Made by a program: the position numbers and the translations under genes
Shown: one piece after another, positions 35,556 to 44,232 of the stretch
Layout: every line of letters starts with the position of its first letter
Position numbering within the stretch: the stretch's first letter is position 1
Source: Pseudomaricurvus sp033283175
Lineage (GTDB): Bacteria > Pseudomonadota > Gammaproteobacteria > Pseudomonadales > Cellvibrionaceae
Direction of reading: 5' to 3'
DNA: 64,000 nucleotides
Assembly (NCBI GenBank): GCA_033283175.1
Contig: JAWMQM010000001.1
Coordinates: forward strand, 1,612,001 to 1,676,000
Notes under the pieces: generated by a model
Database searches by the model: none
What the model was told of the DNA's origin: nothing
What the model saw: the letters and a program-made list of their open reading frames with translations, nothing else

Positions 35556-36317
35556 TTATTGCTGCCGCTGGTTCCAGTCGATGCACTCCTGCAAGGTGAC
35601 GCCGCTGCCACCGAAGATATCCAGCGCGCTGCCGATGGTAAGGTCCACCCGTCCGTCGGAGAGCTGCTCCACCAGCTGCAGGTCCTGCAGGCTGCGGGCG
35701 CCACCGGCGTAGGTGACAGGAATGGGGCAGCTGCTGCCCAGCAGGCTGACCAGGGCTTCATCGATGCCACCCTGCAGCCCCTCGACATCGGCGGCGTGGA
35801 TCAGGAACTCGCAGCAGTGTTCGCTCAGTGCCTGCAGGGTGTCGGCATTGACCGGTGTGGTAGTAACTGTCTGCCAGCGGTTGGTGGCGATGTTCCAGCC
35901 GTCGCCGGTGCGACGGCAGCTCAGATCGAGTACCAGTCGTTCGCGGCCGGTCTCGGCCTTGACCTGCTCCAGCCGCTGCCAGGAGAACTCCCCGTCCTCA
36001 AACAGCCAGGAGGTGACGATCACCTGGGCGGCGCCGGCCTGCAGGTAACGGGCGGCGTTGTCGGCGGTGACACCACCACCAAACTGCAGGCCGCCGGGCC
36101 AGGCTGCCAGAGCTGCCAGTACCGCGGCTTCATTGCCGGAACCAAGGGCGATGACATGGCCACCTGTGAGCTGGTGCTGGCGATAGAGCTCAGCGTAGTA
36201 GACGGAGTCCTTGTCACTGACAAAGTTGGTGGTGGCGCCGCTGTCGTTAAGGCTGCCGCCGACAATCTGTTTTACCTGGCCCTGGTGGAGATCGATACAG
36301 GGGCGGAAAAGGGTCAC
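35556..36317 (-). CDS. hisA: Eukaryotic-type HisA (ProFAR isomerase)
   Basis: 253 residues from a GTG with AAGGAGC upstream. The sequence follows the eukaryotic (yeast HIS6) branch of the TIM-barrel isomerase rather than typical bacterial HisA: CIDLHQGQVKQIVGG, TNFVSDKDSVYYAELY, VIVTSWLF, LDLSCRRTGDGW, EFLIHAADVEGLQGGIDE and VDLTIGSALDIFGG are all hallmarks of that branch as I recall it. The reaction opens the ribose of ProFAR to PRFAR in histidine synthesis. It stands alone, convergent to purA, not in a his operon. It could be the only HisA of the genome or an extra copy. Confidence 0.85.
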   Translation of the reverse strand: MTLFRPCIDLHQGQVKQIVGGSLNDSGATTNFVSDKDSVYYAELYRQHQLTGGHVIALGSGNEAAVLAALAAWPGGLQFGGGVTADNAARYLQAGAAQVIVTSWLFEDGEFSWQRLEQVKAETGRERLVLDLSCRRTGDGWNIATNRWQTVTTTPVNADTLQALSEHCCEFLIHAADVEGLQGGIDEALVSLLGSSCPIPVTYAGGARSLQDLQLVEQLSDGRVDLTIGSALDIFGGSGVTLQECIDWNQRQQ

Positions 36318-36390
36318 GGCGGGCTCCTTGGGTTGCGCAGCGAAAAGGTTGGGGCGGGATTATAGCGTTTTGCCGGGCCCGGGGCAGGCC

Positions 36391-37374
36391 CTAATCCACC
36401 TGCCCGGAGGGGGCCTTGAGCCAGTCGCCCATGGCCTGGAACACAAGGTCGCGATAGCGGGGCAGCTCATTCACCAGCTGGTGACGCGCGCCGGCAACCA
36501 CCTTCACCTCAGTGTTGGGAAAGACCGCCTGTATCTGCGGCAGGTTGTAGCGGAAGTCGATGGTGCCGTCAGCATCCCCCTGTACCAGCAGCAGCGGGCG
36601 CTGTTGGGCAGGTTGTTGCACAAATTGCTGCTGCCAGCGATGCATGGCTTCCACCCAGCGCAGCGGGGTGTGGCGGTATTGCAGTGGATCGGCGTTGCGC
36701 ACAAAGCCGAGGAACTCTTCGTCGTGTGAGTTGCTGGTGAACTTGCGCGGCAGCTGGCCCAGGTGCCGCAGCAGCGGCAGGGCGTATTGCAGGTGCCCCC
36801 AGCCTTTGGGGCGCAACAGTGGTGCCAGCAGGCAGACGCGGTTGATCGCCTCCTGCGCGGGGTGCTGGCAGAGGTAATTGAGCCACACGGCGCCGCCGGT
36901 GCTCTGGCCGGCACCGTGCCAGGGGCGCGGCAGCAGCCCGGGCGCGCTGGCGCACAGGTCCAGGCACGCCTCCAGCACCAGCCGGTACTCATCAAAAGAG
37001 CCAATGCTGCAGCGCTCGCCACTGCTGAGGCCGTGGCCGGGGAGATCGAACGTCACCAGGTTCCAGCCCTGTTGCAACAGGTAGCGCAGGGCGTGCTGCA
37101 TCAGGCCGACGTGATCGGTAAAGCCGTGCAGGAAAAAGAGTGTGCCGCGGGGGTTGGCCTGCAACCAGAGGTGGCTGACGATGCGGTAGCTGGCGGCATC
37201 AAAGGTGCCGCACAGGTGCTGTTGGCAGTGACCCTCCTGCACAAAGTCGGTGTGGTAATACCGGCACCAGCTGGCAAGCAGCGGCAGGTTTTCGGTCCCG
37301 GGACCGTTGAGCAGACTGTGGAGGCCGGGAAGCTGGCGACTGAGTGTGTCGGCGTCAGCGACAGTGAAGGGCAT
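36391..37374 (-). CDS. Alpha/beta hydrolase, lysophospholipase/monoacylglycerol lipase-like
   Basis: 327 residues. S33-type hydrolase: oxyanion loop FLHGFTDH (81-88), DLPGHGLSSG (110-119), nucleophile S158 in GAGQSTGG, acid in LVQGDADGTID and base in GARHQLVNE. The elbow GQSTG fits GxSxG, though lipases of this group usually have GHSMG. No signal peptide is visible. The substrate is likely a lysophospholipid or monoglyceride, inferred from family. It lies 66 bases after the beta-helix gene on the same strand. Confidence 0.82.
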   Translation of the reverse strand: MPFTVADADTLSRQLPGLHSLLNGPGTENLPLLASWCRYYHTDFVQEGHCQQHLCGTFDAASYRIVSHLWLQANPRGTLFFLHGFTDHVGLMQHALRYLLQQGWNLVTFDLPGHGLSSGERCSIGSFDEYRLVLEACLDLCASAPGLLPRPWHGAGQSTGGAVWLNYLCQHPAQEAINRVCLLAPLLRPKGWGHLQYALPLLRHLGQLPRKFTSNSHDEEFLGFVRNADPLQYRHTPLRWVEAMHRWQQQFVQQPAQQRPLLLVQGDADGTIDFRYNLPQIQAVFPNTEVKVVAGARHQLVNELPRYRDLVFQAMGDWLKAPSGQVD

Positions 37375-37440
37375 GGCTCAAACCGGTGGCAGTGGCAGTG
37401 GGGCGGCCAGACTGACACAGGGGCTGGCCGCCTTCAAGGT

Positions 37441-38628
37441 TTACTGCCACTGCAGGCCGCTGGTGTCCGGGCTGTCGTCGGTGCGGTCCGGCAAGGCAGG
37501 GTAGTCGCCGATACCGGCTTTCTTGCGATCCGGGAAGGTGATGCTGCCCTCGCTGCTGCCAGAGGCATCGCGGCCCACAATCACATTGCCGCGCACGTTG
37601 GAGAGGTCGTATTTCTGACGGGTGTGCAGCAGGTAGTTGGGGCCGTCGCGCTCCAGTATGAAGAGGTTGTTGGTGATCTGCAGCTGGTTGTTGCGCTTGT
37701 TGTCTTCCAGGGCGAAGCCGATGACGTCGCCATTGGTGGTGCCGGGCCCCTGGTGCAACACCGAGTCGGTAATCACCAGTTTGCCGCCGTTGGAGATATC
37801 CACCAGCCGGCTGTCGTCAGAGGAGAGGGAGGTCAGCAGGCTGTTGCGGATCTCGTTGACGGCAGCGCGGGATTTGATTTCGTGGCCCGAACCGCGGGCG
37901 GCGGCAAAGATACTGTTGCTGATGTAGAGCTCTCCCCCGCCGACATAGACACCGTGGGCGCGACCACCGCGACCCAGTTTCACAAAGCGACTGTCGTGGA
38001 TGCGCATGATGCCGGGGGTGTAGCCGGTCAGCAGGCCCTGGTCGCTGTCGTGAAAATAGACATGATCGAGGATGATGTTCTTGCCTTCCAGGCGTACGCA
38101 GGCACCGTTGCGATCGCTGACGGAGATGCCGCTGCATTCAATGTTACGGATAAGGGTGTTGTGGCCCCGGATTACCATGGCGCCCTTGCCGCCGGTGGCC
38201 TTGTTGCGGATATGCACCGAACCATTGCCGATGATCCTGGTATTGCTGGCGGTGAGGATAAAGGCTTCCTCGTAGATGCCGGGCCCGATCATCAGGGTAT
38301 CACCGTCGCGCAGTGCCTTGACCGCCTGCTGCAGGTTGGGGAACAGGCGCGTGCCGATGCGGATCTCCCCCGCTGCCATGGGGGTGCCGGCTTGCGGTTG
38401 CCATGGGGGCAGCACCTGTTGCAGTTCACTCTCCAGGTCATACTCCACCGGGATGGTGCCAGCCATGGCCGCCAGCATCGGGAAACTGTCGTTGAAGCGC
38501 TCCACCATGCGCTCCTGCACCTTGTAGATGACGCCAGGAAAAAACAGGTAGACGGTGAGGGCGGAGAGGTGTGCGACCAGTCCGGCCAGGGCGAAATAGA
38601 GAACGACCAGTCTGATGACTTTCTGCAT
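37441..38628 (-). CDS. Membrane-anchored right-handed beta-helix protein
   Basis: 395 residues from ATG 38628, behind AGGGA. One N-terminal TM helix (about 5-29) with a short cytoplasmic start, then a helical neck, then from about residue 95 a pectin-lyase-like solenoid: LQQAVKALRDGDTLMIGPG, TRIIGNGSVHIRN, and repeated Asn/Gly-rich turns. This is the fold of alginate epimerases, polysaccharide lyases and CASH proteins, but I see no catalytic set I can assign. It probably faces the periplasm. The next gene on this strand is the alpha/beta hydrolase. Confidence 0.75.
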   Translation of the reverse strand: MQKVIRLVVLYFALAGLVAHLSALTVYLFFPGVIYKVQERMVERFNDSFPMLAAMAGTIPVEYDLESELQQVLPPWQPQAGTPMAAGEIRIGTRLFPNLQQAVKALRDGDTLMIGPGIYEEAFILTASNTRIIGNGSVHIRNKATGGKGAMVIRGHNTLIRNIECSGISVSDRNGACVRLEGKNIILDHVYFHDSDQGLLTGYTPGIMRIHDSRFVKLGRGGRAHGVYVGGGELYISNSIFAAARGSGHEIKSRAAVNEIRNSLLTSLSSDDSRLVDISNGGKLVITDSVLHQGPGTTNGDVIGFALEDNKRNNQLQITNNLFILERDGPNYLLHTRQKYDLSNVRGNVIVGRDASGSSEGSITFPDRKKAGIGDYPALPDRTDDSPDTSGLQWQ

Positions 38629-38768
38629 GCGGCAATCCCTTCTGCTGAGTATCCGGCCTGCTTCAGGCATCCATTGCGACCGGCGGCAAGGTGTCCAGTA
38701 TGACCGCCAACCGCGGCAGGCTGCAACCTGGGGGCAGTAGCCGAGGTTTACGGTGGGCTCTCCTTTTG

Positions 38769-38791
38769 ACTATAATTATAATAAGTATAGT
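38769..38791. promoter_or_regulatory. Palindromic MarR operator
   Basis: A 23-base AT-rich palindrome of form ACTATA-n-TTAT-n-ATAA-n-TATAGT; only one symmetric pair mismatches besides the centre. It ends 17 bases before the MarR start codon and overlaps a TTGACT (38766-38771) that may be the -35 box. This is the usual size and place of a MarR autoregulatory site. Confidence 0.7.
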
Positions 38792-38807
38792 TATTAAGTG
38801 TAGGCTT

Positions 38808-39224
38808 ATGGAAGACACACTCGCCTCCCTTTTCTCCGATACCTCCCGCCTGATGCGGCGCTATTTTGATGAGCGCGCGCGCGAAATTGGTATCACCAGG
38901 CCCCAGTGGCAGGTGCTGACCATGCTGAACCGGCATGAGGGGATCAATCAGGGTGGCCTGGCGGAGCTGCTGGTAGTGGAACCCATTACCCTCTGCCGCA
39001 TGGTGGATCGCCTGCAGGAGGCGGAGCTGGTGGAGCGCCGCCGCGACCCCAATGACCGCCGGGCCTGGTTGCTGTTCCTCACCGATCGGGCCCGCCAGTT
39101 ACTCACGGACCTGAAGCCGGTGGGTGAGCAGCTGGTACAAAAAGCGTTTGCCGGACTGGAGCCGGGTGAACTGGAACAACTGCGGCGGGCGCTGCGCTGC
39201 GTCCGTGACAATCTCACGCGCTGA
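38808..39224 (+). CDS. MarR-family transcriptional regulator
   Basis: 138 residues from ATG 38808. A winged-helix dimeric regulator: recognition helix region NQGGLAELLVVEPITLCRMVDRL and the wing DPNDRRAWLLFLTDRAR are clear. First gene of an apparent operon with an HlyD-type and a DHA2-type efflux protein, the arrangement of emrRAB. By analogy it represses the pump until a phenolic or uncoupler-type ligand binds. The palindrome just upstream supports autoregulation. Confidence 0.93.
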   Translation: MEDTLASLFSDTSRLMRRYFDERAREIGITRPQWQVLTMLNRHEGINQGGLAELLVVEPITLCRMVDRLQEAELVERRRDPNDRRAWLLFLTDRARQLLTDLKPVGEQLVQKAFAGLEPGELEQLRRALRCVRDNLTR

Positions 39225-39263
39225 AGGCGCCTGCCTTCCGTCCGACCTCATGCGGAGCTGTAT

Positions 39264-40259
39264 ATGTCGCAATCATTCCGACGTTTAACCCTGATGCTGG
39301 GGGTGCCGCTGCTGCTGGCGGCGGCAACCGGCGCCTACTACTTCCCGGGCCTCTCCTATGCCAGTACCGACAACGCCTATGTGCAGCAGCACAAGGTAGG
39401 TGTCAGCGCCGAAGTGGGGGGCCGCATTGTTGAGGTGGCAGTGAGTGAAAACCAGCGCGTAGCGGCCGGTGACCTGCTGTTCCGCATCGATCCCGAACCC
39501 TACCAGCTGGCGCTGCAGGAGGCACAGGCGGAGCTGGCCAATGCCCGGGCCCGACTGGAGCAGCTGGAGACCGACCTGCAGACGTCGTCGGTGGATATTG
39601 AGCGCGCGGAGGAGGATGTGCGCTTCTACGAGAAGGAGCTGCAGCGCCATCTGGCACTGGCCAAGACCGGTGTCTCCACCGACGCCCAGCTGCGCGCCGC
39701 CGAGCACGCGCTGTCTGCCGCACGTTCGGAGCTGGCGACGGCCCGCGCTGATGCGGCCAAGGCGAGGGCGGCGCTCTCCACCGGCTCGGCGGATAACACC
39801 GTTAACCCCCAGGTGCTGGCAGCCCAGGTAAAAGTGGCGCGGGCCAGGCTGAACCTGGAGCGCACCGCAGTGCGGGCGCCTGTCAGTGGTATTGTCAGCC
39901 AGTCGGATCGCCTGCAACTGGGGCAGTTGATGATGCAGGGACTGTCGGCGGTCACTATTGTCGATACCGGCGAGAGTTGGGTGGAAGCCAATTTCAAGGA
40001 GACTGAACTCAACGACATCCGTATTGGCCAGCCGGTGGATATTCACGTCGATGCTTTTCCGGACCACAAGCTGCAAGGCACTGTCGCCAGCATCGGGGCG
40101 GGCACCGGTTCGGAGTTTTCCATCCTGCCGGCACAGAACGCCAATGCCAACTGGGTGAAAGTGACACAGCGAGTGCCGGTGCGTATTGCTATCAGCGATT
40201 CCCAGCCAGAGCTGATTGCCGGTTTGTCGGTGCATGTCCGTGTCGACATCAAGCACTGA
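39264..40259 (+). CDS. emrA: HlyD-family periplasmic adaptor of a multidrug efflux pump (EmrA-like)
   Basis: 331 residues. N-terminal TM anchor (about 8-26), lipoyl half-motif STDNAYVQQHKVGVSAEVGG, a coiled-coil hairpin of about 100 residues (ALQEAQAELANARARLEQLE...), the second lipoyl half NLERTAVRAPVSGIVSQ, and a beta-barrel domain. It links an inner-membrane pump to an outer-membrane channel. The 3' end overlaps the start of the transporter gene by 26 bases. No TolC gene is nearby. Confidence 0.9.
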   Translation: MSQSFRRLTLMLGVPLLLAAATGAYYFPGLSYASTDNAYVQQHKVGVSAEVGGRIVEVAVSENQRVAAGDLLFRIDPEPYQLALQEAQAELANARARLEQLETDLQTSSVDIERAEEDVRFYEKELQRHLALAKTGVSTDAQLRAAEHALSAARSELATARADAAKARAALSTGSADNTVNPQVLAAQVKVARARLNLERTAVRAPVSGIVSQSDRLQLGQLMMQGLSAVTIVDTGESWVEANFKETELNDIRIGQPVDIHVDAFPDHKLQGTVASIGAGTGSEFSILPAQNANANWVKVTQRVPVRIAISDSQPELIAGLSVHVRVDIKH

Positions 40260-41799
40260 TACGGCAGACGCGGCCAGTGCCGACAAGCCGGCGCTGGAGA
40301 CCCGTCACCGGGGGCTGCTGACAGCGGCGGTGATGGGGGTTTCCATCATCCAGCTGCTGGATATGACCATTGCTAATGTGGCGCTGCCCCATATGCGCTC
40401 GGGCCTGGGCGCCTCGCCGGACTCCATTACCTGGGTGCTGACCAGTTTTATCATTGCCGGGGTGATGGTGACCCCGGCGGTGGCCTGGGTCTCTGACAGG
40501 CTGGGCTCGCGACGGGTTTTTCTCTGGGCGGTGACGGGTTTTGTGCTCTCGTCCATGCTCTGCGGTGCCGCCACGTCGCTGGCACAGATGGTCTTCTTCC
40601 GTGCCCTGCAAGGTGTCTGTGCTGCGTTTATCGGCCCCATGTCACAGACCATCCTGTTTGACATCAACCCCCCCAGCAAGCACTCGGCGGCCATGGCCAT
40701 CTGGGGGATGGTGGTGATGATCGCGCCCATCTCCGGCCCTATCCTCGGTGGCTACCTCACCGACAGCCTCAACTGGCGCTGGGTGTTTTACATCAACCTG
40801 CCGATTGGTATACCGACCCTGTTGCTGCTGGTGTGGCTGTTACCGTCCCGTGACATACTGCCGCGCAAGCTGGACCATCTGGGCTTTCTCCTGATCGCCA
40901 CGGCGCTGGTCTCCCTGCAACTGATGCTCGACCGGGGGCAGCACCAGGACTGGTTTGACTCCTGGGAGATTGTGGTGGAGTTGATGATTGCCCTGTCCGC
41001 CTTCTGGATGTTCCTGGTGCATACCCTGCACACCAAAAACCCCCTGTTCCAGCCGTCGTTGTTTGCCAACCCCAATTTTCTCGGCGCCTTTGCCTTCATG
41101 TTTGTGCTGGGGGTGGCGAACGTGGCCATCGCCTCCATCCTGCCCACCATGTACCAGACGGTGTATGGCTACAGCCCGGTGGACACCGGCCTGCTGATGA
41201 TCCCCCGGGGCTGCGGGGTGTTTATCTCCATGCTGCTGGCCAACCGCCTGATGCAGTATTTCGATGTGCGCCACCTGGTATTGGTGGGTTACCTGATTGC
41301 TGGCGGCGCGCTCTGGTCCATGTCCGGCTTCGCCCTCGACATGGGCAGTGAGCCCATAATGGTTACCGGCTTTATCCAGGGGTTGGGGTTGGGGCTGATC
41401 TTTACCCCCATGAACATCGCCGCCTTTGCCACGGTATCAATGGAGCAGCGGCCGGACGGTGCCAGCCTGCTCAACCTGATGCGCAACCTGGGGGGGAGTT
41501 TTGGCATCTCGCTGATCATCACCCTGTTGTCGCGCAACACCCAGACCAGCCATTCAGACCTGGCCTCCCACATTACCACCAACACCCTGGGCGGGCTGGA
41601 CCCGGCGTCACTCAGCGGTCGTTTCGGCGATGCCGGCACGGCGGCGCTGCAGATGGTGGAGGCGGAGATTAATCGTCAGGCGGTGATGATTGGCTACCTG
41701 GATAACTTTCACCTGATGGCCATTGGTGTGTTGTGTGTGGCGCCGGTGGTGTTACTGCTCAAGCCCATGAAGCTCAAGGATATTCGCGCCGGCGGCTGA
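40234..41799 (+). CDS. emrB: DHA2-family MFS multidrug transporter (EmrB-like)
   Basis: 521 residues from ATG 40234, inside the last codons of the adaptor gene. Fourteen hydrophobic segments are expected for the family and the hydrophobicity fits. Motif IQLLDMTIANVALPHM in TM1 and the loop WVSDRLGSRRVFLW (MFS motif A) are typical, as is GAATSLAQMVFFRALQGVCAAFIGP (in two pieces). Proton-driven drug efflux with the HlyD partner is inferred from family. Its stop is followed by a G10 tract and then the convergent CoA-transferase gene. Confidence 0.92.
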   Translation: MSVSTSSTDTADAASADKPALETRHRGLLTAAVMGVSIIQLLDMTIANVALPHMRSGLGASPDSITWVLTSFIIAGVMVTPAVAWVSDRLGSRRVFLWAVTGFVLSSMLCGAATSLAQMVFFRALQGVCAAFIGPMSQTILFDINPPSKHSAAMAIWGMVVMIAPISGPILGGYLTDSLNWRWVFYINLPIGIPTLLLLVWLLPSRDILPRKLDHLGFLLIATALVSLQLMLDRGQHQDWFDSWEIVVELMIALSAFWMFLVHTLHTKNPLFQPSLFANPNFLGAFAFMFVLGVANVAIASILPTMYQTVYGYSPVDTGLLMIPRGCGVFISMLLANRLMQYFDVRHLVLVGYLIAGGALWSMSGFALDMGSEPIMVTGFIQGLGLGLIFTPMNIAAFATVSMEQRPDGASLLNLMRNLGGSFGISLIITLLSRNTQTSHSDLASHITTNTLGGLDPASLSGRFGDAGTAALQMVEAEINRQAVMIGYLDNFHLMAIGVLCVAPVVLLLKPMKLKDIRAGG

Positions 41800-41811
41800 C
41801 CGGGGGGGGGG

Positions 41812-43089
41812 TCAGCCCGACTGCAGCTGGCGCCACTGCTGCCGCAGGGCGTCGCGAAAGTCCGGATGGGCAATATTGATCAGCGCCTGGGCCCGTTCCC
41901 GCAAGCTGGTGCCTCGCAGTTTGGCGATACCGTATTCCGTTACCACATAATCCACCTGTGCCCGCGAGGTTACCACGCCGGCGCCGGGTGTGAGCTGGGC
42001 GCGAATGCGGGACTGGCTGCCCCCTTTGGCGGTGGCGGGCAGGGCAATGATGGAACGGCCGCCTTCGGACAGCTGCGAGCCGGTGACAAAATCCACCTGA
42101 CCGCCGAAGCCCGAGTAGATGCGATTGCCGATGGAGTCGGCACTCACCTGGCCCCCAAGGTCGATCTCAATGGCGCTGTTGATGGAGACCGCCTGCGGGT
42201 TCTTGCGGATCACCGCCGGCGAGTTGACGTAGGCGATGTCGAGAAACAGCACTTCGGTATTGTCATCCACAAAGTCATACAGCCCCTGTGAGCCGAGGAC
42301 AAAGCCGGTGACTATCTTGCCGGGGTGAATCACCTTGCGGCTGTTGTTGATCACGCCACTGTGCACCAGTGGCAGCACACCGTCGGCAAACATCTCGGTG
42401 TGTATCCCCAGGTCCCTGTGTCCCCCCAGCGCCGCCAGCGCCGCGTCCGGAATGGCACCGATGCCCAGTTGCAGGCAGTCGCCGCTCTTGATCAGCTCGG
42501 CGATGTTCTCGCCGATCTGGCGGTGGGTGGCAGACAGCGGTGCCGGGTCGTGGACGGGAATGGGACTGTCGATGGTGACGGCATAGTGAATGCGGCTCAG
42601 GGGAATGGCGGCATCGCCGTGGGTGCGGGGCATTTGCGGGTTGATCTGGGCGACGATGGTGGTGGCCATTTCGCAGGCGGTGAGGGTGGCTTCCACCGAC
42701 ACGCCGAGGGAGCAGTTGCCGTGGCGGTCCGGCGGCGACACCTGGATCAGTGCCACATCGATGGGCTGGTCGCCGCGGCGGAAAATGCGGGGGATATCGG
42801 AGAGAAAGGCCGGCACATAGTCGGCGCGGCCACTGTTGACCAGGTCGCGGGTGTTGCTGCTGACAAAGTAGCAGCGGTTACGCAGGTGGCCCTCCAGTTC
42901 TGGCCGGCACACCGGCTCGGCGTGTTCCAGGTGCAGCTGCAGAAGCTCCAGGTCCTGTAGCTGCATGGCCCGCTGCGCCAGCGCTTCCAGCAGCCGGTAG
43001 GGGGTGGCGGCCATGGAGTGGCACCAGATGCGGTCGCCGGAGCGCACACACTGCAGGGCCTCCGCGGCGCTGTTACAGATCTGGGTCAT
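41812..43089 (-). CDS. Acetyl-CoA hydrolase/transferase family protein
   Basis: 425 residues. Family I-like CoA-transferase of the 4-hydroxybutyrate/acetyl-CoA hydrolase group. The GIGAIPDAALAAL loop and the catalytic glutamate E232 in GIHTEMFADG (compare E238 of 4-hydroxybutyrate CoA-transferase) are visible, and VSPPDRHGNCSLGVSVE is a family block. It moves CoA between acyl groups, or hydrolyses acetyl-CoA; the acyl specificity cannot be read. It is convergent with emrB and divergent from the UbiA-like gene. Confidence 0.88.
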   Translation of the reverse strand: MTQICNSAAEALQCVRSGDRIWCHSMAATPYRLLEALAQRAMQLQDLELLQLHLEHAEPVCRPELEGHLRNRCYFVSSNTRDLVNSGRADYVPAFLSDIPRIFRRGDQPIDVALIQVSPPDRHGNCSLGVSVEATLTACEMATTIVAQINPQMPRTHGDAAIPLSRIHYAVTIDSPIPVHDPAPLSATHRQIGENIAELIKSGDCLQLGIGAIPDAALAALGGHRDLGIHTEMFADGVLPLVHSGVINNSRKVIHPGKIVTGFVLGSQGLYDFVDDNTEVLFLDIAYVNSPAVIRKNPQAVSINSAIEIDLGGQVSADSIGNRIYSGFGGQVDFVTGSQLSEGGRSIIALPATAKGGSQSRIRAQLTPGAGVVTSRAQVDYVVTEYGIAKLRGTSLRERAQALINIAHPDFRDALRQQWRQLQSG

Positions 43090-43205
43090 ACAGGTCTCCG
43101 GCGTTCCGTCTCCAGCAAAGACCTGATAATAATAGGGTCACTGTGACGGTTAAAGGTGCGCCCCTTTAACAATCTGTTATTACCCCCTCGATTAAGGAGA
43201 ATACC

Positions 43206-44096
43206 TTGCCTGTTCCTGCTGCTGTGGTGAAGTCGGCCCGGGTGCCGTTTCTGGTGCTGACCCCTGCGGTACTGCTGCTGGCGCTGGCCATTGGTTTGTA
43301 CGCGGGCGCCGGGTTGCAGCCGGTCTATGTGGCGGTGGCCTTGCTGGCCGCCATCAGCGCTCATATCAGTGTCAATGCGCTCAATGAGTACAGTGATTTT
43401 CACAGCGGCCTGGATGCCATGACGGTACGTACTCCCTTCAGTGGCGGCAGTGGTGCCCTGCCGGCGGAGCCGAAGGCGGCCGCTGCGGTGGGAGCGCTGG
43501 GGGTGGTGACCCTGTTGCTGACCATCGGTGGTGGCCTGTGGCTGGTGTGGCAGCGGGGCTGGGGTCTTTTACCGCTGGGGTTCGCCGGTGCGCTGTTGAT
43601 CGTCACCTACACCCGCTGGCTCAACCGTTCGCCCTGGCCCTGTCTGCTGGCTCCCGGGCTCGCTTTCGGGCCGCTGATGGTGGTGGGGGGAAGTTGGGTG
43701 GTCAGTGGTCATTTCCAGCCGCTGGCGCTGTGGTTGTCGCTGTTGCCTTTTGCCCTGAGCAACAACCTGCTGTTGCTGAACCAGTGGCCGGATCGGGAGC
43801 CGGACCGACTGGTGGGGCGTCGTCACCTGGCCATCGTCTATGGTCTGAAGATGGTGCTGTGGGTTTACGGCCTGCAGTGGTTGCTGGCGCTGCTGGTGCT
43901 GGTCTCTGCGCTGCTGGTTATGCAGGTGACGGGTTGGGGCTGGCTGGCGCTGCTGCCCATGGCCGGAGGTCTGTTTGCGCTGCAGGGGATGGCCAGGAAG
44001 GCGGAGAGTGGTGCGTCGCTGGCGCCCTACCTGGCGGCCAATGTGGTTACCGCGGTGTTGACGCCGGCGCTGTTAGGGGTGGCGCTGCTGGTGTGA
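43206..44096 (+). CDS. UbiA-superfamily prenyltransferase (MenA-like)
   Basis: 296 residues from a TTG at 43206 with a strong AAGGAG upstream. Eight or nine hydrophobic segments. The two Asp-rich motifs of the superfamily are seen: NEYSDFHSGLD (60-70) and DREPDRLVGRRH (196-207, spaced D196/D200). The N-EYSD form resembles MenA and related enzymes that prenylate aromatic acids. No menaquinone genes are nearby, so substrate and product are open. It diverges from the CoA-transferase gene by 116 bases. An inverted REP pair follows the stop. Confidence 0.8.
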   Translation: MPVPAAVVKSARVPFLVLTPAVLLLALAIGLYAGAGLQPVYVAVALLAAISAHISVNALNEYSDFHSGLDAMTVRTPFSGGSGALPAEPKAAAAVGALGVVTLLLTIGGGLWLVWQRGWGLLPLGFAGALLIVTYTRWLNRSPWPCLLAPGLAFGPLMVVGGSWVVSGHFQPLALWLSLLPFALSNNLLLLNQWPDREPDRLVGRRHLAIVYGLKMVLWVYGLQWLLALLVLVSALLVMQVTGWGWLALLPMAGGLFALQGMARKAESGASLAPYLAANVVTAVLTPALLGVALLV

Positions 44097-44112
44097 ATGA
44101 TGGTGGAAAAAG

Positions 44113-44183
44113 GCTCGCCCAGAGGACTGGGCTCCTACGCTAGGCCGGTGCGCTGATGTAGGAGCCCAGTCCTCTGGGCGAGC
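44113..44183. repeat. Inverted pair of REP-like elements (BIME-type)
   Basis: Two 26-base copies in opposite orientation at 44113-44138 and 44158-44183, exact reverse complements of each other, 19 bases apart. Each begins GTAGGAGC and ends GGGCGAGC, with an internal CCCAG / CTGGG hairpin. The pair lies between the convergent UbiA-like and feo genes and could fold into one long cruciform or stop both transcripts. Confidence 0.85.
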
Positions 44184-44232
44184 TCTTTGCGGGCGCCAGC
44201 TCCCGGGATGCTGCAGGTGTCCCGGGCTAATG

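Noticed and set aside
36763..38703. Plus-strand open frame of 646 codons opposite the hydrolase and beta-helix genes
   Set aside because: Covers two minus-strand genes with clear motifs and starts; composition is that of a shadow frame.
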